This document shows positions 38,229 through 51,743 of a stretch of DNA of 64,000 nt, piece by piece (positions within the stretch are counted from its first letter, which is position 1; every line of letters begins with the position of its first letter). Below the pieces are notes generated by a model that worked only from the letters and a program-made list of their open reading frames with translations, made no database searches and was not told where the DNA came from. Source of the stretch: Warburgia ugandensis. Taxonomy: Eukaryota > Streptophyta > Magnoliopsida > Canellales > Canellaceae. A program made the translations under genes and the position numbers. The stretch lies in assembly GCA_035236585.1 (NCBI GenBank), contig CP141139.1:20910990-20974989 (forward strand), given 5' to 3'.

Positions 38229-41200
38229 AAAAGATAACTTGTACACATATCCATATATTTTGAACATTTTAGTTTAAAAATTGCTTAATTATTACTAATT
38301 AAGCTTGATTCTACTATTTTAAAGGTCTCGATACAAATGTAAAAAAGCACAAAATATCTAATTGTACACAAGAAAGAGCAATTTCACATTCTAACCATAT
38401 TAAAAGATAAATTGTATACATATCCCTATATATTGAATATTTTAGTCTTAAAAATCACTTAATTAACACTTATTAGGCTTAATTTTATTATTTTAAAGGT
38501 CTAGGGTATAAATGTAAAGCATCCACAAAATATCTAATTTTACATAAGAAAGAGAAATTTCACATTTAAATTATATTAAAGATAAATTGTATACATATCC
38601 CTATATTTTGAATATTTTAATTATAAAAATAACTTAATTGTCCCCAATTTGGCATAATTCTACTATTTTGAAGGTCCTGGTACAAAGGTAAAAATACACA
38701 AAATATCTAATTTTACACAAGAAAGAGCAATTTCACATTTCAAATATTTTAAAAGATAAATTGTATACATATCCCTATATTTTGAATATTTTAGCCTTCG
38801 AAATCACTTAATTATCACTAATTAGGCTTAATTATATTATTTTTAATGTTAAGCATACAAATGTAAAAAATACACAAAATATCTAATTTTTCACAAGAAA
38901 GAGCAATTTCACATTTTAACTATATTAAAAGATAAATGGTATACAAATCCCTATCTTTTTAATATTTTAATTTGTGAAATCACTTAATTATCACTAATTA
39001 GGCTTCATTCTATTGTTTTGAAGGTCCAGGGTACAAATGTAAAAAATACACAAAAATATCTAATTTTACACAAGAAAGAGCAATCTCACATTTCAACTAT
39101 TTAAAAAAATAAATTGTATATATATATATATATCCATAGATTTTGAATATTTTATTCTTAGAAATCACTTAATTATTAATCACACTTAATTGTACTATTT
39201 TGAAGGTCCAAGTTGTAAATGTAAAATATGTACATAATATCTAATTTTATAAAAGAAATACCAATTTCACATTCCAACTATATTAAAAGTTAAATTATAT
39301 ACATATCCCTGTATTTTGAATATTTTAGTCTTAGAAATCACTTAATTGTCACTAATTTAGCTTAATTCTACTATTTTGAGTTGCAAGGTATAATTTAAAA
39401 AATCTTAAAATATCTAATTCCACACAAGAAGAGCAATTCAAGAATCCAACTATTTTAAAAGATAAATTGTATACATGTCTCTATATTTTTAACTAATTAG
39501 ACTTGGAAATCGCTTAATTATCACTAATTTGTCTTAATTCAACTACTTTGAAAGCCCAAGGTACAAATGTAAAAAATGCACAAAATATTTAATTTTACAC
39601 AAAAAAGAGCAATTTCATATTCCATCCATATTAAATGATAACTGTTATACATATCCCTATATTTTGAATATTTTAGTAAATATCATGTAATTGTCACTAA
39701 TTAAGCTTAATTCTACTATTTTTAAGTTTTAGGGTACGTATGTAAAAAATGCACAAAATATCTAATTTTACACAAGAATGAGTAATTTCACATTTTAACT
39801 ATATAAAAGGATAAATTATATACATATCCCTATATTTTGAATATTTTAGTCTTAAAAAGAACTTAATTATCACTGATTAGGCTTAATTTTACAGTTTTGA
39901 AGGTCCAGGATACAATTGTGAAAAATGTACAAACTATCAAATTCTACACAAGGAAAAGGAATTTCATATTCCAACTATTTTAAAATATAAATTGAATACA
40001 TATCCCTATATTTTGAATATTTTAATCTTAAAAATCACTTAATTATCACTAATTAGGCTCAATTCTACTATTTTGTAGGTCTAGGTTACAAATGTAAAAA
40101 ATGCAAAAAATATGTAATTTTACACAATAAAGACCAATTTCACATTCCAACTATATTAAAAGATAAATTATATATGTATCGCTATAATATGAATATTTTA
40201 AACTTAGTAAGAACTTAATTATCGTTGATTAGGCTTAATTCTACTATTTTAAAGGTCCTTGGTACAATTGTAAAAAATTCACAAAATATCTAATTTTACA
40301 CAAGAAAGAGAAATTTCACATTTCAACTACATTAAAGGATTAATTATATTCATATCCCTATATTTTGAATATTTTAGTCTTAGAAATCACTTAATCATCA
40401 CTATTTAAGCTTAATTCAAATATTTTAAAGGTCCAAGGTACAAATATAAAAATTGCACAAAATATCTAATTTTATGTAAGAAAGAGTAATTTCACATTCC
40501 AACAATATTAAAAGATAAATTATATACATATCCTTATATTTTAAATATTTTCCTTATAAAAATCACTTAATTATCACTAATTAAGCATAATTCTACTATT
40601 TTGAATGTCATAGTACAAATGTAAAAAATTCACAAAAAAACTAATTTTACACAAGAAAGTGTAATTTCATATTCCAACTATATTAAAAGATAAATTGTAT
40701 ACATATCCAAATATTTTAATTTTTTTAGTCTTAGAAATATATTAATTATCATGAATAAGGCTTAATTCTACTTGTTTGAAGGTCTAGGGTGCAAATGTGA
40801 AAATGCACAAAATATCTAGTTTTACACCAAAAAGAGTAATTTCACATTGCAACTATTTTAAAAGAAAAATTGCAAACATATCCCTATATTTTAAATATTT
40901 TAGTCTTAGAAATCACTCAATTATTACTAATTAGGCTTAATTCTAAGGAACAAAATATCTAATTTTTGCACAAGAAAGAGAAATTTCACATTCCAACTAT
41001 ATTAAAAGATAAATTGTATACATATCGCTATTTTTAATATCTAATTTAATAGAAGAAAGAGTAATTTCACATGCTAACTTTATTCAAAGATAAGTTCTAT
41101 ACATATCATATCATATCCCTATATTTTGAATATTTTAGTCTTAGAAATAATTTAATTATCACTAATTAGGGTTAATTCTACTCATTTAAAGGTTCAGTAT

Positions 41201-44200
41201 AAATGTAAAAAATACATAAAATATTTAATTTTACACAAGAAAGAGCAATTTCACATTCCAATTATATTAAAAGATAAATTGTATGCAAGTCCCTATATTT
41301 TGAATATTTTAGTCTCAGAAATAACTTAATCATCACTTATTAGGCTTAATTCTATGATTTTAAAGGTCTAAGGTACAAATGTAAAAAATACACAAAATAT
41401 TTAATTTTATAGAAAAAAGAGCAATTTCACATTCCAACTATATTAAAAGAAAATTTATATACACATCCTTATATTTTGAATAATTTAGTCATATAAATCA
41501 CTTAATTATCACTAATTTGGCTTAATTCTACTATTTTGAAGGTCCGGGTATAAATGCACAAAAGTGTAAAATATCTAATTTTACACAAAGTGAAATTTCA
41601 GATTTCAACTACTTTAAAAGATAAATTGTATACATATCCCAATATTTTGGACAAAGTAGTCTTGGCAATCACCTAATTATCACTAATTTGTCTTAATTCT
41701 ACTATTTTGAAGGTCTAGGGTACTAATATAAAACAAGAACAAAATATTTAATTTTACACAAGAAAGAGCAATTTCATATTCCTACTATATTAAAAGATAA
41801 GTTACATACATATCCCTATATTTTGAATATTTTAGTCTTAAAAATTAGTTAATTATCACTAATTAGGCTTAATTTTACTATTTTAAAGGTCAAGCATACA
41901 ATTGTAAAAAATACACAAAATATCAAATTTTACACAAGAAAGAGAAATTTCACCTTCCAACTATATTAATAGATAAGTTATATAGATATCCCTATATTTT
42001 GAATATTTTAATTATAAAAATTACTTAATTATCACTAATTAGACTTAATTCTACTATTTTGAAGGTTGAGGGTACAAATGTAAAAAATACAAAAAATATC
42101 TAATTTTACACAAGAAAGAGTAATTTTAATTTTCAACTATATTAAAAGATAAATTGTATACATATATTTTGAATATTTTGTCTTAGAAATCACTTAATTA
42201 TCACTAATTTAGCTTAATTCTACTATTTTGAAGCTCCATGATACAAATGCAAAAAAGTGCAAAAAATCTAATTTTACACAAGAAAGAGCAATTTTAGATT
42301 TCAACTACTTTAAAAGATAAATTGTATACATATGCCTATATTTTGAAATAATTAGTATTTATAATTATTTAATTATCACTAATTTGTCACAATTCAACTA
42401 TTTTGAAGGTTTAGGGTGCAAATGTAAAAAATGCACAAAATATCTAATTTTACACAAGAAAGAGGAATTTATCATTCCAACTATGTTAAATTATAACTTT
42501 GTACATATCCCTATATTTTGAATCTTTTTGCCTTAAAAATCACTTAATTATCACTAATTAGGCTTAATTATACTATTTTGAAGGTCCAGGATGCAAATTT
42601 AAAAAGTGCTCATAATATCTAATTTTAAAGAAAGAGCAATTTCACATACCAACTATATTAAAAGATAAATTGTATATATATCCCTATATTTTGGAAATCA
42701 CATAATTATCACTGATTAGGCTTAATTCTATTGTTTTAAACGTCTAGGATGTAAATGTAAAAAATTAAATAATAATCTAATTTTACCCAAGAAAGTGCAA
42801 TTTCAAATTCCAACTATATTAAAAGATAAATTGTATACATGTCCCTATATTTTGAATAGTTTAGTTTTAAAAATCACTTAATTGTCTCTAATTTGACTAA
42901 ATTCTATTGTTTTGATGGTAAAGGATACACTTAATTGTCTCTAATTTGACTTAAAGTCTACTGTTTTGATGGTACAAGGTACAAATGTAAAAGTATACAA
43001 AATATCTAATTTTACACAAGAAAGAGAAATTTTACATTCCAACTATTTTAAAAGATAAATTGTATATGTATCCCTATATTTTGAATACTTTAGCTTAGAA
43101 ATTACTTAATTATCACTAGTTAGGTTTAATTCGACTACTTTTAAGGTCAAGGGTACAAATATAAAAAGTGCACAAAATATCTACTTTTACCCAAGAAAGA
43201 GCAATCATACATTTCAACTAATTTAAAAGATAAATTGTATACATATCCTTATATTTTTAATATTTTAACCTTAGAAGTTCCATGGTACAAACGTTAAAAA
43301 TATACAAAATATCTATTTTTACAAAAGAAAGAGTAATTTCACATTCTAAAAATATCAAAAGATAAGTTGTATACATATCCCTATATTTTGAATATTTTAT
43401 TTTTAAAAATTACTTAATTATCACTAATTTGGCTTAACTCTACTATTTTGAAGGTCTAGAGTAGAAATGTAAAAATTGCACAAAATATCTAATTTTGCAC
43501 AAGAAAGAGCAATCTCACATTCCACCTATATTAAAATATAAATTGAATACATATTCCTATATTTTGAATATTTTAGTCTTATAAATCAATTAATTATCAC
43601 TAATTTGACTTTGCTTTAAGATTTTAAAGGTCCAGGGTACAAGTGCAAAAATGTGCAAAATATCTAATTTTACAGAAGGAAGAGTAATTTCAGATTTCAA
43701 CTACTTTAAAAGATAAATTGTATACCTATCCCTATTTTTAAAACTAATTAGTCTTGAAAATCACTTAATTATTACTAATTTGTCTCAATTCTACTATTTT
43801 AAAGATCTAGGTCACAAATGAAAAAAATGCACAAAATATCTAATTTTACATAAGAAAGAACAATTTCACATTCCAATTATATTTAAAGATAAATTTTATA
43901 CATTTCCCTATATTTTGAATATTTTTGTCTTAAAAATCACTTTAGAATCACTAATTAGGCATAATTTTACTATTTTCAAGGTCCAAGGTACAAATGTAAA
44001 AAATAAAAAAAATAAATCTAATTTTATTCAAGAAAGAGCAATTTCAATATATTAAAAGATAACTTGTATACATATCCCTATATGTTAAATATTTTAGTGT
44101 TAAAAATTAATTAATTATCACTAATTAGGATTAATTCTACAATTTTCAAGGTCTACTGTACAAATTTAAAAAATGCACAAAATATCTAATTTTACATAAG

Positions 44201-45324
44201 AAAGTTCAATTTCATATTCAAACTATACTAAAAGATAAATTATATACAAATCCCTATATTATAATATTTTAGCATTAGAAATCACTCAATTGTCTCTAAA
44301 TTGGCTTAATTATACTATTTAGATGGTACATGATACAAATGCAAAAATGTACAAAATATCTAATTTTACACAAGAAAGATTAATTTCACATTCTAACTAT
44401 TTTAAAAGATAAATTGTATACATATCACTATATTTTGAATACTTTAGCCTTAAAAATCACTTCTTTACCACTAATTAGGCTTAACTATATTGTTTTGAAT
44501 GTTGAGGGTACAAATGTAAAAAATACGCAAAATATTTAATTTTACACATGAAAGAGCAATTTCACATTCTAACAATATTAAAAGATAAATTGTATACATA
44601 TCCCTATAGTTCAAATATTTTAGCCTTAGAAATCACTTAATCATCACAAATTAGGCTTAATTATACTATTATAAAGGTCTAGGGTACAAACATAAAAAAT
44701 ACAAAAAATATTTAATTTTACACAAGAAAGAGCATTCACACATTTCAACTATTTGAAAAGATAAATAGTATACATATCCTTATATTTTGAATATTTTTGT
44801 CTTAAAAATCACTTAATTATAACTAATTAGGCTTAATTATACTATTTTGAAGGCCAAAGGTACAAATGTAAAAAATACTCATAATATCTAATTTTGCAAA
44901 AGAAAGAGCAATTTCACATTCATCTTATATTAAAAGATAAGTTGTATACATATCCCCAAATTTTGAATATTTTAGTCCTTAAAATCACTTAATTATCACT
45001 AATTAGGCATAATTCAACTATTTTGAAGGTTCAAGGTACAAATGTAAAAAATACACAAAATATCTTATTTTACACAAGAAGGAGCAATTTTATATTCACA
45101 CTATAGTAAAAGATAAGTTGTATACATATCCCTATACTTTGAATATTTTAACCTAAAAATCACTTAATTATCACTAATTAGGCTTAATTCTACTATTTTG
45201 AAGGTCCAAAGTACAAATGTAAAAAATTCGCATAGTATCTAATTTGACACAAGAAAGAGCAATTTCACATTCCAACTATATTAAAAGATAAGTTGTACAC
45301 ATATCCTTATAATTTGAATATTTT
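38229..45324 (-). repeat. Satellite array, inverted block 5
   Basis: About 40 units in minus orientation. 38232-41065 matches 3345-5675 unit by unit, including unusual variants such as TGTAAAGCATCCACAAAATA and TATCTAATTTAATAGAAGAA. A short (TA)n run lies near 39118. Copy two has about three extra units. The last five bases before the solo LTR, ATTTT, are its target duplication. Confidence 0.95.
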
Positions 45325-48130
45325 TGTAATGATCAAACATTTTATGCTATTTTAACTAAATTGAATAGAAATTGATTAATTTAGGAATTTATATCTAGAC
45401 TTAATCATATTAAATGTTCTATTTTAATTAAAATATGAAACAAAGAAATTTTAGAGAAAGTCGGTACCATTAGATTCTACACTCAAAATGGAATCCAACG
45501 TCGCAAAGAATGCCGAAAAAGGAGTTCATATGACCAAGTTATGGGCATTTGAAGATGGAGGGCAGTTTGGTAAATTTAATTTTAAAAGCCTAAGGTTGTA
45601 AAATGCAAGGGGTCGTTTTGATAACGACACCCTTCAATGCGTCATTGTCTTCTTCCTCAAGCTAGGTGGTGCGCAGCACCGCCATGCTTGTACGGAGCAG
45701 CAAAAAATGGCGGCACTGCCATCACGGGCTATGAAAAGCCCTCTTCCCCTTTTCCCTGATCATCTCGTTTTCCCCTCTCTTCTCCAGCTGCTTCCTTCTA
45801 GGGTTCTAGCAGTTCTGGAGAGCGCACAATCTCTAGCGATGGGCACTTTCCCAGACCACCCAGGTAAGCCCCTCACTTCCCTTTCTAGTTTCCCTCTTCT
45901 CCTAGTTTAGATCCCCACTGGATCTGGGCTTTCTCAGCTGGAAGACGCTGAAGAAAACTAGGATGAAACCCAGCTTCCTCGACCAGACGTGTCTCGAGGA
46001 TGCAATGCATGATGCACATGCAGAAAGCACCCCCTAGGGTGATCATCGGGCTTAGGCGCGGTGTGTGGTGTAGTCCCGGTTTGACTGGGATGCACGAGCA
46101 TCCCGAGAGCCTTAATGTTCGCACCCTGTGCGTGGACGCCGTCCAGGACGTTATAGCGCGTCGCTCGGATTTGCGTCTGCGTGTTGCAACACTAAAAACA
46201 CAATTATGGGGGTTGTAGGACTTCGATTGATTATTCAAAAGAACCATTGTGTCTGTATTGATGACACAGAGCTAATGAGACTATAAAAGTTAGGGTTAGA
46301 GGCCTATTTAGTATGACTATAGCCTAAACACTATAGAGATTGCATAGATCTACAGGATCAAAGATGATTAAACTTCATAAATTGATTTATTGGGTCTATT
46401 AGGAGACTAATGTGTCTAGATCAAGTCTAAGTTACATCCACCTTGAACTTATAAATCTGACTATCCAAATTAAGTATAGACCTGTTCTAGGCATCAGGAT
46501 AGGTTACTTGGGAGATCTGACTAGGAGATCTAACCGTTCAATTACACGATCTTGATGACATGAAAGAGATTAAAGGTAATCTAATCATTAGATATTAGTA
46601 CTATACATAAGATCTAGCCTGGAGACACACTAAGCAATGACCTAAAAGGAAGATCTAGCCATTAAGCTATAATTCTAATTAGTGGATAGAAAATGATATT
46701 TGAATCCTTGTTAACCATTAATATTTAGGGTTTCACAAAAAGTGATCCAGGGTCGAGTAGTGAAGGACGCGACTCTAGAGACATCGAGGTAGGTAGTCTG
46801 ACACTACTAAGTTTTTAAATGCATCTTAAACTCTGACTTGCCTTTATTATCGTTCTTAGCATGCTTTTGAGATATGATTTTCTTATACGAGTATGCGGAA
46901 TGGCCTTCATGTTTTATGGCTTTGAATGCGATATTAGCATGAACTAATTTTATGCACTGCTCGCATGGTTGAAAATAAATGCATAAATTGTATGATTTCA
47001 ATGATTGAGATTTGTATTTATCTATATATGCTTTTTGGGCTATTAAGCCTGGTGGGCACTATGCTGAGAGGTTAGTATGTACGGGGTTGGCCTTCTAGCC
47101 TCTACCACCAAAAAGGTGGATGGTATCGCTTCCAAAAAGGCATGTCCCTTCCCCAACTATTGTGGTAAGCAGGGACGACCACTAGAGGTGTTCACGGCAC
47201 CCTTTTCGAGGACAACCATAGTTGTCGTGGAGGTTATGGTGGGTTATTCTCCAAATATCGGAGATGCACGATTCCAACTGTGTGCTGATCGTAAGCATAG
47301 TGACCCTATGATTTCAGTGTTATCGATATGCATATAGCATTGAGATGGTTGCATACGAGTACTCGTGACTAGTTGGCGTGATGTGTTCGTCGAGAGACCC
47401 ATGTGCATGATACTAGCATGCGTTGAATGATGACTATTTTAAGAGTTTCATGATTATTATATTTGACTCGTGGATTTGATATGTTTGCTGCAATCTTATT
47501 ACTTGGGTTTATTGATTTCTATTTTATGATTTTTGTCATATTTAGAAGACTAGCTTTGCGTACGGATTTCCATGGTTGAAATTGCATCAATAAGCTTACG
47601 TTTTATGCACAAATATGCATGTTTACACAAAAAGAAATTACTGATGTTTTACATGGAAAGCTCCTTGAATTTATACATATTGCATGCCGTGTGTTCAAAA
47701 TAGTAGTATCAAATCACCTACTGAGTATGAGAAATACTCACCCTAATATAGTATTTTTACAGATTAGCTCCACACAGAATTAGAAGAAGCATCAAAACAT
47801 GTTAGTGCTACGATCAAGTGAATAAAGAGAAGACAAGCATGAACGTAAATACACACTCTACCTTTTGGACATGTATCTGTACTTATTACAGTTGGGCTAT
47901 GAGGTGTGACTAGATAGACCTGGGAAGACATTTATGATTTTTGAAAATTTTAAAACTACTTTACTCATCTCGAAAGCAAATGACACTCGGGGTTTTCAAA
48001 ATGAATTTAAAATAAAAGATTTTTTGCTGCATTGAGTTGTTTTCTAAAAATGTTTTCAATTAGGGATCGATCCCGCCCTAGGAATTAGTTATTACATTTT
48101 AAAATGCATGTGAAAACTCGGGTCATCACA
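45325..48130. mobile_element. Solo LTR of a Ty3/gypsy-type retrotransposon (2.8 kb)
   Basis: It begins TGTAATGATC and ends GGTCATCACA (TG...CA), and is flanked on both sides by the 5-bp duplication ATTTT (45320-45324 and 48131-48135) within one satellite unit. No internal region is present, so it is the product of exchange between the two LTRs of a former element. Its layout resembles the LTR at 51744-54920: GCAGTTTGGTAA, then GATAACGACACCC, a pyrimidine-rich stretch, AGGTAAGCCCC and GAGGTAGGTAG in the same order. They are related families, not the same one. The short open stretches inside (such as 45707-45910) are not genes. The intact TSD suggests moderate age. Confidence 0.93.
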
Positions 48131-48786
48131 ATTTTAATCTAAGAAATCACTTAATTATCACTAGTTTGGCTTAATTCTACTATTTTGAAGGTCTAGGGTA
48201 CAAATGTAAAAAAGTGCAAAATATCTAATTTTACATAAGAAGGAGAAAATTAAGATTCTAACTATTTTAAAAGATAAATTGTATACATATTCTGATATTT
48301 TGAACTAATTATTCTTGAAATTTACTTAATTATTACTAATTTGTCTCAATTCTATTGTTTTGAAGGTCTAGAGGGTACAAATGTAAAAAATGCACAAAAT
48401 ATCTAATTTTATACAAGAAACAACAATTTCATGTTCCAACTATATTAAAAAATAACTTGTATACATATCCTATATTTTAAAATTTTAATCTTAAAAATCA
48501 CCTAATTATTACTAATTAGGCTTAATTCTACTATTTTCAAGGTCTAGGGTTCAAATGTAAAAAATGAATAAAATATCTAATTTTACATAAGAAAAGGCAA
48601 TGTTACATTCCAACTATATTAAAATATAAATTGTACACATGTTCTTATATTTTGAATATTTTACTCTTACAAAGCACTTAATTATCATGGATCAATCTTA
48701 ATTCTATTATTTTAAAGGTCCAGGGTACATATATAAAAAATGCACAAAATATCTAATTTTACACAAGATAGAGTAATTTAATATAG
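48131..48786 (-). repeat. Satellite, inverted block 6
   Basis: About 3.7 units in minus orientation continuing the unit split by the solo LTR. It ends near AAGATAGAGTAATTTAATAT, where the array turns to +. Confidence 0.9.
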
Positions 48787-50157
48787 TAGAATTAAGTTAA
48801 CCTTCAATACAATAGAATTAGATATTTTATACCCTTGACCTTTAATACAGTAGAATTAAGCCAAATTAGTGATAATTTAATAATTTTTAAGAATAAAATA
48901 TTCAAAATATAGGGATGTGTATACAATTTATCTTTTTATGTAGGTGGTATATGAAATTGCTCTTTCTTGTATAAAATTAGATATTTTGTGCATATTTGAC
49001 ATTTATACCCTTGACATTTAAAACAATAAAATTAAGCCAAATTAGTTACAATTAAATAATTTCTAAGACTTAATTATTTAAAATATAGGGATATGCATAC
49101 AATTTATCCTTTAATATAGTTGGTATGTGAAATTGCTCTTTTCTTTGTAATATTTGATATTTTGTGCATTTTTGTATTTGTGCACTAGACCTTCAAAATA
49201 GTAGAATTAAGCTAAATTAATAGTAATCTAGTGATTTCTAAGACTAAAAGATTCAAAATATAGGGAAATTATGCAATTTATCTTTTAATAAAGTTGGAAT
49301 ATTAAATTGCTCTTTCTTTTACAAAATTAGATATTTTGTGCATTTTTTACATTTGTACCCTCAACCTTCAAAATAGTAGAATTAAGCCTAATTAGTCATA
49401 ATAAGAGATGTTTAAGGCTACAATATTCAAAATATAGGGATATGTATAAAATTTATATTTTAATATAGTTGGAATGTGAATATGCTTTCTTTTTCAAAAT
49501 TAAATATTTTGTATATTTTTTACATTTGTGCCATGGACCTTCAAAATAGTAGAATGAAGCCTAATTAATGATAATTATGTGTTTTCTAAGGCTAAAATAT
49601 TCAAAATATAGGGATATGTATACAATTTATATTTTCATATAGTAGGAATGTGAAATTTCTCTTTCTTGTGTAAAATTAGATATTTTGTGCATTTTTTATA
49701 TTTGTACCTTGGACCTTCAAAAGAGTAGAATTAAGCCTAATTAGTGATAATTAAATAATTTTTAAGACTAAAATATTAAAAATATAGGGATATGTCTACA
49801 ATTCATTTTTTTAAAATAGTTTGAATGTGAGATTTCTCTTTTTTCTTTAAAATTTGACATTTTGTGCATTTTTTACATTTGTACCCTTGACATTCAAAAT
49901 AGTAGAATTAAGTCAAATTGGTGATAATTAAGTGATTTTTGTGACTAAATATTCAAAATATATGGATATTTATACAATTTATCTTTTAATATAGTTGGCA
50001 TGTGAAATAGCCCTTTCTCATAAAATTACATATTTTATGCATTTTTTGAATTTATACCTTGAACCTTCAAAATAGTAGAAGTCTAATAAGTGATAATTAG
50101 TGATTTTGGAGACTAAAATATTAAAAATATAAGGATATGCCTATTATTTATCTTTCA
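48787..50157 (+). repeat. Satellite, direct block 7
   Basis: About 7.5 units in + orientation. The first is a scrambled partial unit with two short echoes of ACCTTCAATACAATAGAATT / ACCTTTAATACAGTAGAATT, as if the joint had been repaired with local copying. Confidence 0.9.
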
Positions 50158-50545
50158 AAATATATTCCTATATTTTGAATATTTTAGACTTAGAAATCCC
50201 TTAATTAACATTAATTTGTCTTAATTCTATTATTTTGAAGGTCAATAGTAAAAATGTAAAAAATTCACAAAATATCTACTTTTGTAAAAAAAAGAGAAAT
50301 TTCACATTCCAACTATATCAAAAGATAAGTTGTATAATACCCCTATATTTTGTAGATTTTAGTCTTAGAAATCACTTAATTATCATTAATTTTACTTAAT
50401 TCTACTATTTTGAAGGTCTAGGGTAGAAATACAAAAGTGCACAATATATCTAATTTTACCCAAGAAAGAGAAATTTCACATTTCAACTATTTTAAAATAT
50501 AAATTATATACATATCTCTATATTTTGAATATTTTAGTTTTAATA
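50158..50545 (-). repeat. Satellite, short inverted block 8
   Basis: About two units in minus orientation (CCTATATTTTGAATATTTTA, ATCACTTAATTATCATTAAT) between + blocks. This is the smallest inverted segment in the window. Confidence 0.9.
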
Positions 50546-51743
50546 TTTTGTGAATTTTTTATGTTTGCAACCTCAACATTCAAAATAATAGAATTAAGCC
50601 TAATTAGTGTTAATTAAGTGATTTCTAAGGCTAAAATATTCAAAACACAGGGATATATATACAATTATCTTTTAAAATAGGTGAAATATGAAATTGCTCT
50701 TTTTTGTGGAAAATTACATATTTTGTTCATTTTTGCATTTGTACCATAGACCTCTAAAATAGTAGAATTAGGCCAAAATAGGGCCAATTAAGTGATTTCT
50801 AAGACTAAAATATACAAAATATAGGGATATGTACACAATTTATCTTTTAATATAGTTGGAATGTGAAATTATACTTTCTAGTGTAAAAATAGATTTTTTG
50901 TTGATTTTTCTACTTCTATACCCTGAACCTTCAAAAATGTATAATTAAGTGATTTTGAAGACTAAAATATTAAAAATATAAGGATATTTGTGAAATTTAT
51001 CTTTTAATATAGTTAGAATGTAAAATTGTGCTCTCTTGTGTAAAATTAGATTTTTTGTGCCTTTTTATGTTTCTACCCTGAACCTTTAAAGTAACAGAAT
51101 TAAGCCTAATCAGTGATAATTATGTTATTTCTAAGACTATATATTCAAAATATAGTTACAATTTATCTTTTAATATAGTTGGAATGTGAAATTACTCTTT
51201 CTTATGTAAAATTAGATATTTTGTGTATTTTTTACGTTTGTAACCTCGACATTTAAAATAGTAAAATTATACTAACTAGGTACAATGAAGAGATTTCTAA
51301 GGCTAAAATATTCAAAATATAGGGATATGTTAACAATTTATCTTTTGAAATAGTTGGAAGGTGAAATTGCTCTTTCTTTTGTATAATTAGATATTTTGTG
51401 CATTTTTTTATATATATGCCCTCGACCTTTAAAATAATGGAATTTAGCCTAATTAGTGATAATTAAGTTTTTTCTAAGGCTTTACCAAATATAGGGATAT
51501 ATAAAATTAGATATTTTGTGCATTTTTTACTTGTGTAAAATTAGTTGGAATGTAAAAGTGCCTATTCTTATGTAAAATTAGATATTTTTTACATTTTTTA
51601 CATTTGTACCTGTACCTTCAAAATAGTAGAAATGAGATAATTTTAGTGATAATTATGTGATTTTCAAGACTAATTAGTTCAGAATATAGGGACATATATA
51701 ATCTATCTTTAAAAATAGATGAAATGTCAAATTTCTCTTTCTT
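50546..51743 (+). repeat. Satellite, direct block 9
   Basis: About 6.5 units in + orientation leading to the gypsy element. The last units are irregular (51470-51560 repeats part of a unit). Confidence 0.9.

Noticed and set aside
37245-38267. Minus-strand frames of 65-101 codons in the mitochondrial-like insert
   Set aside because: None resembles a mitochondrial protein I know, and the largest runs across the junction into satellite.
45707-47337. Open frames of 64-120 codons within the solo LTR (45707-45910, 45885-46247, 47077-47337)
   Set aside because: They lie inside an LTR bounded by TG...CA and a perfect target duplication. No domain is visible, and a somewhat higher local GC explains the open frames.
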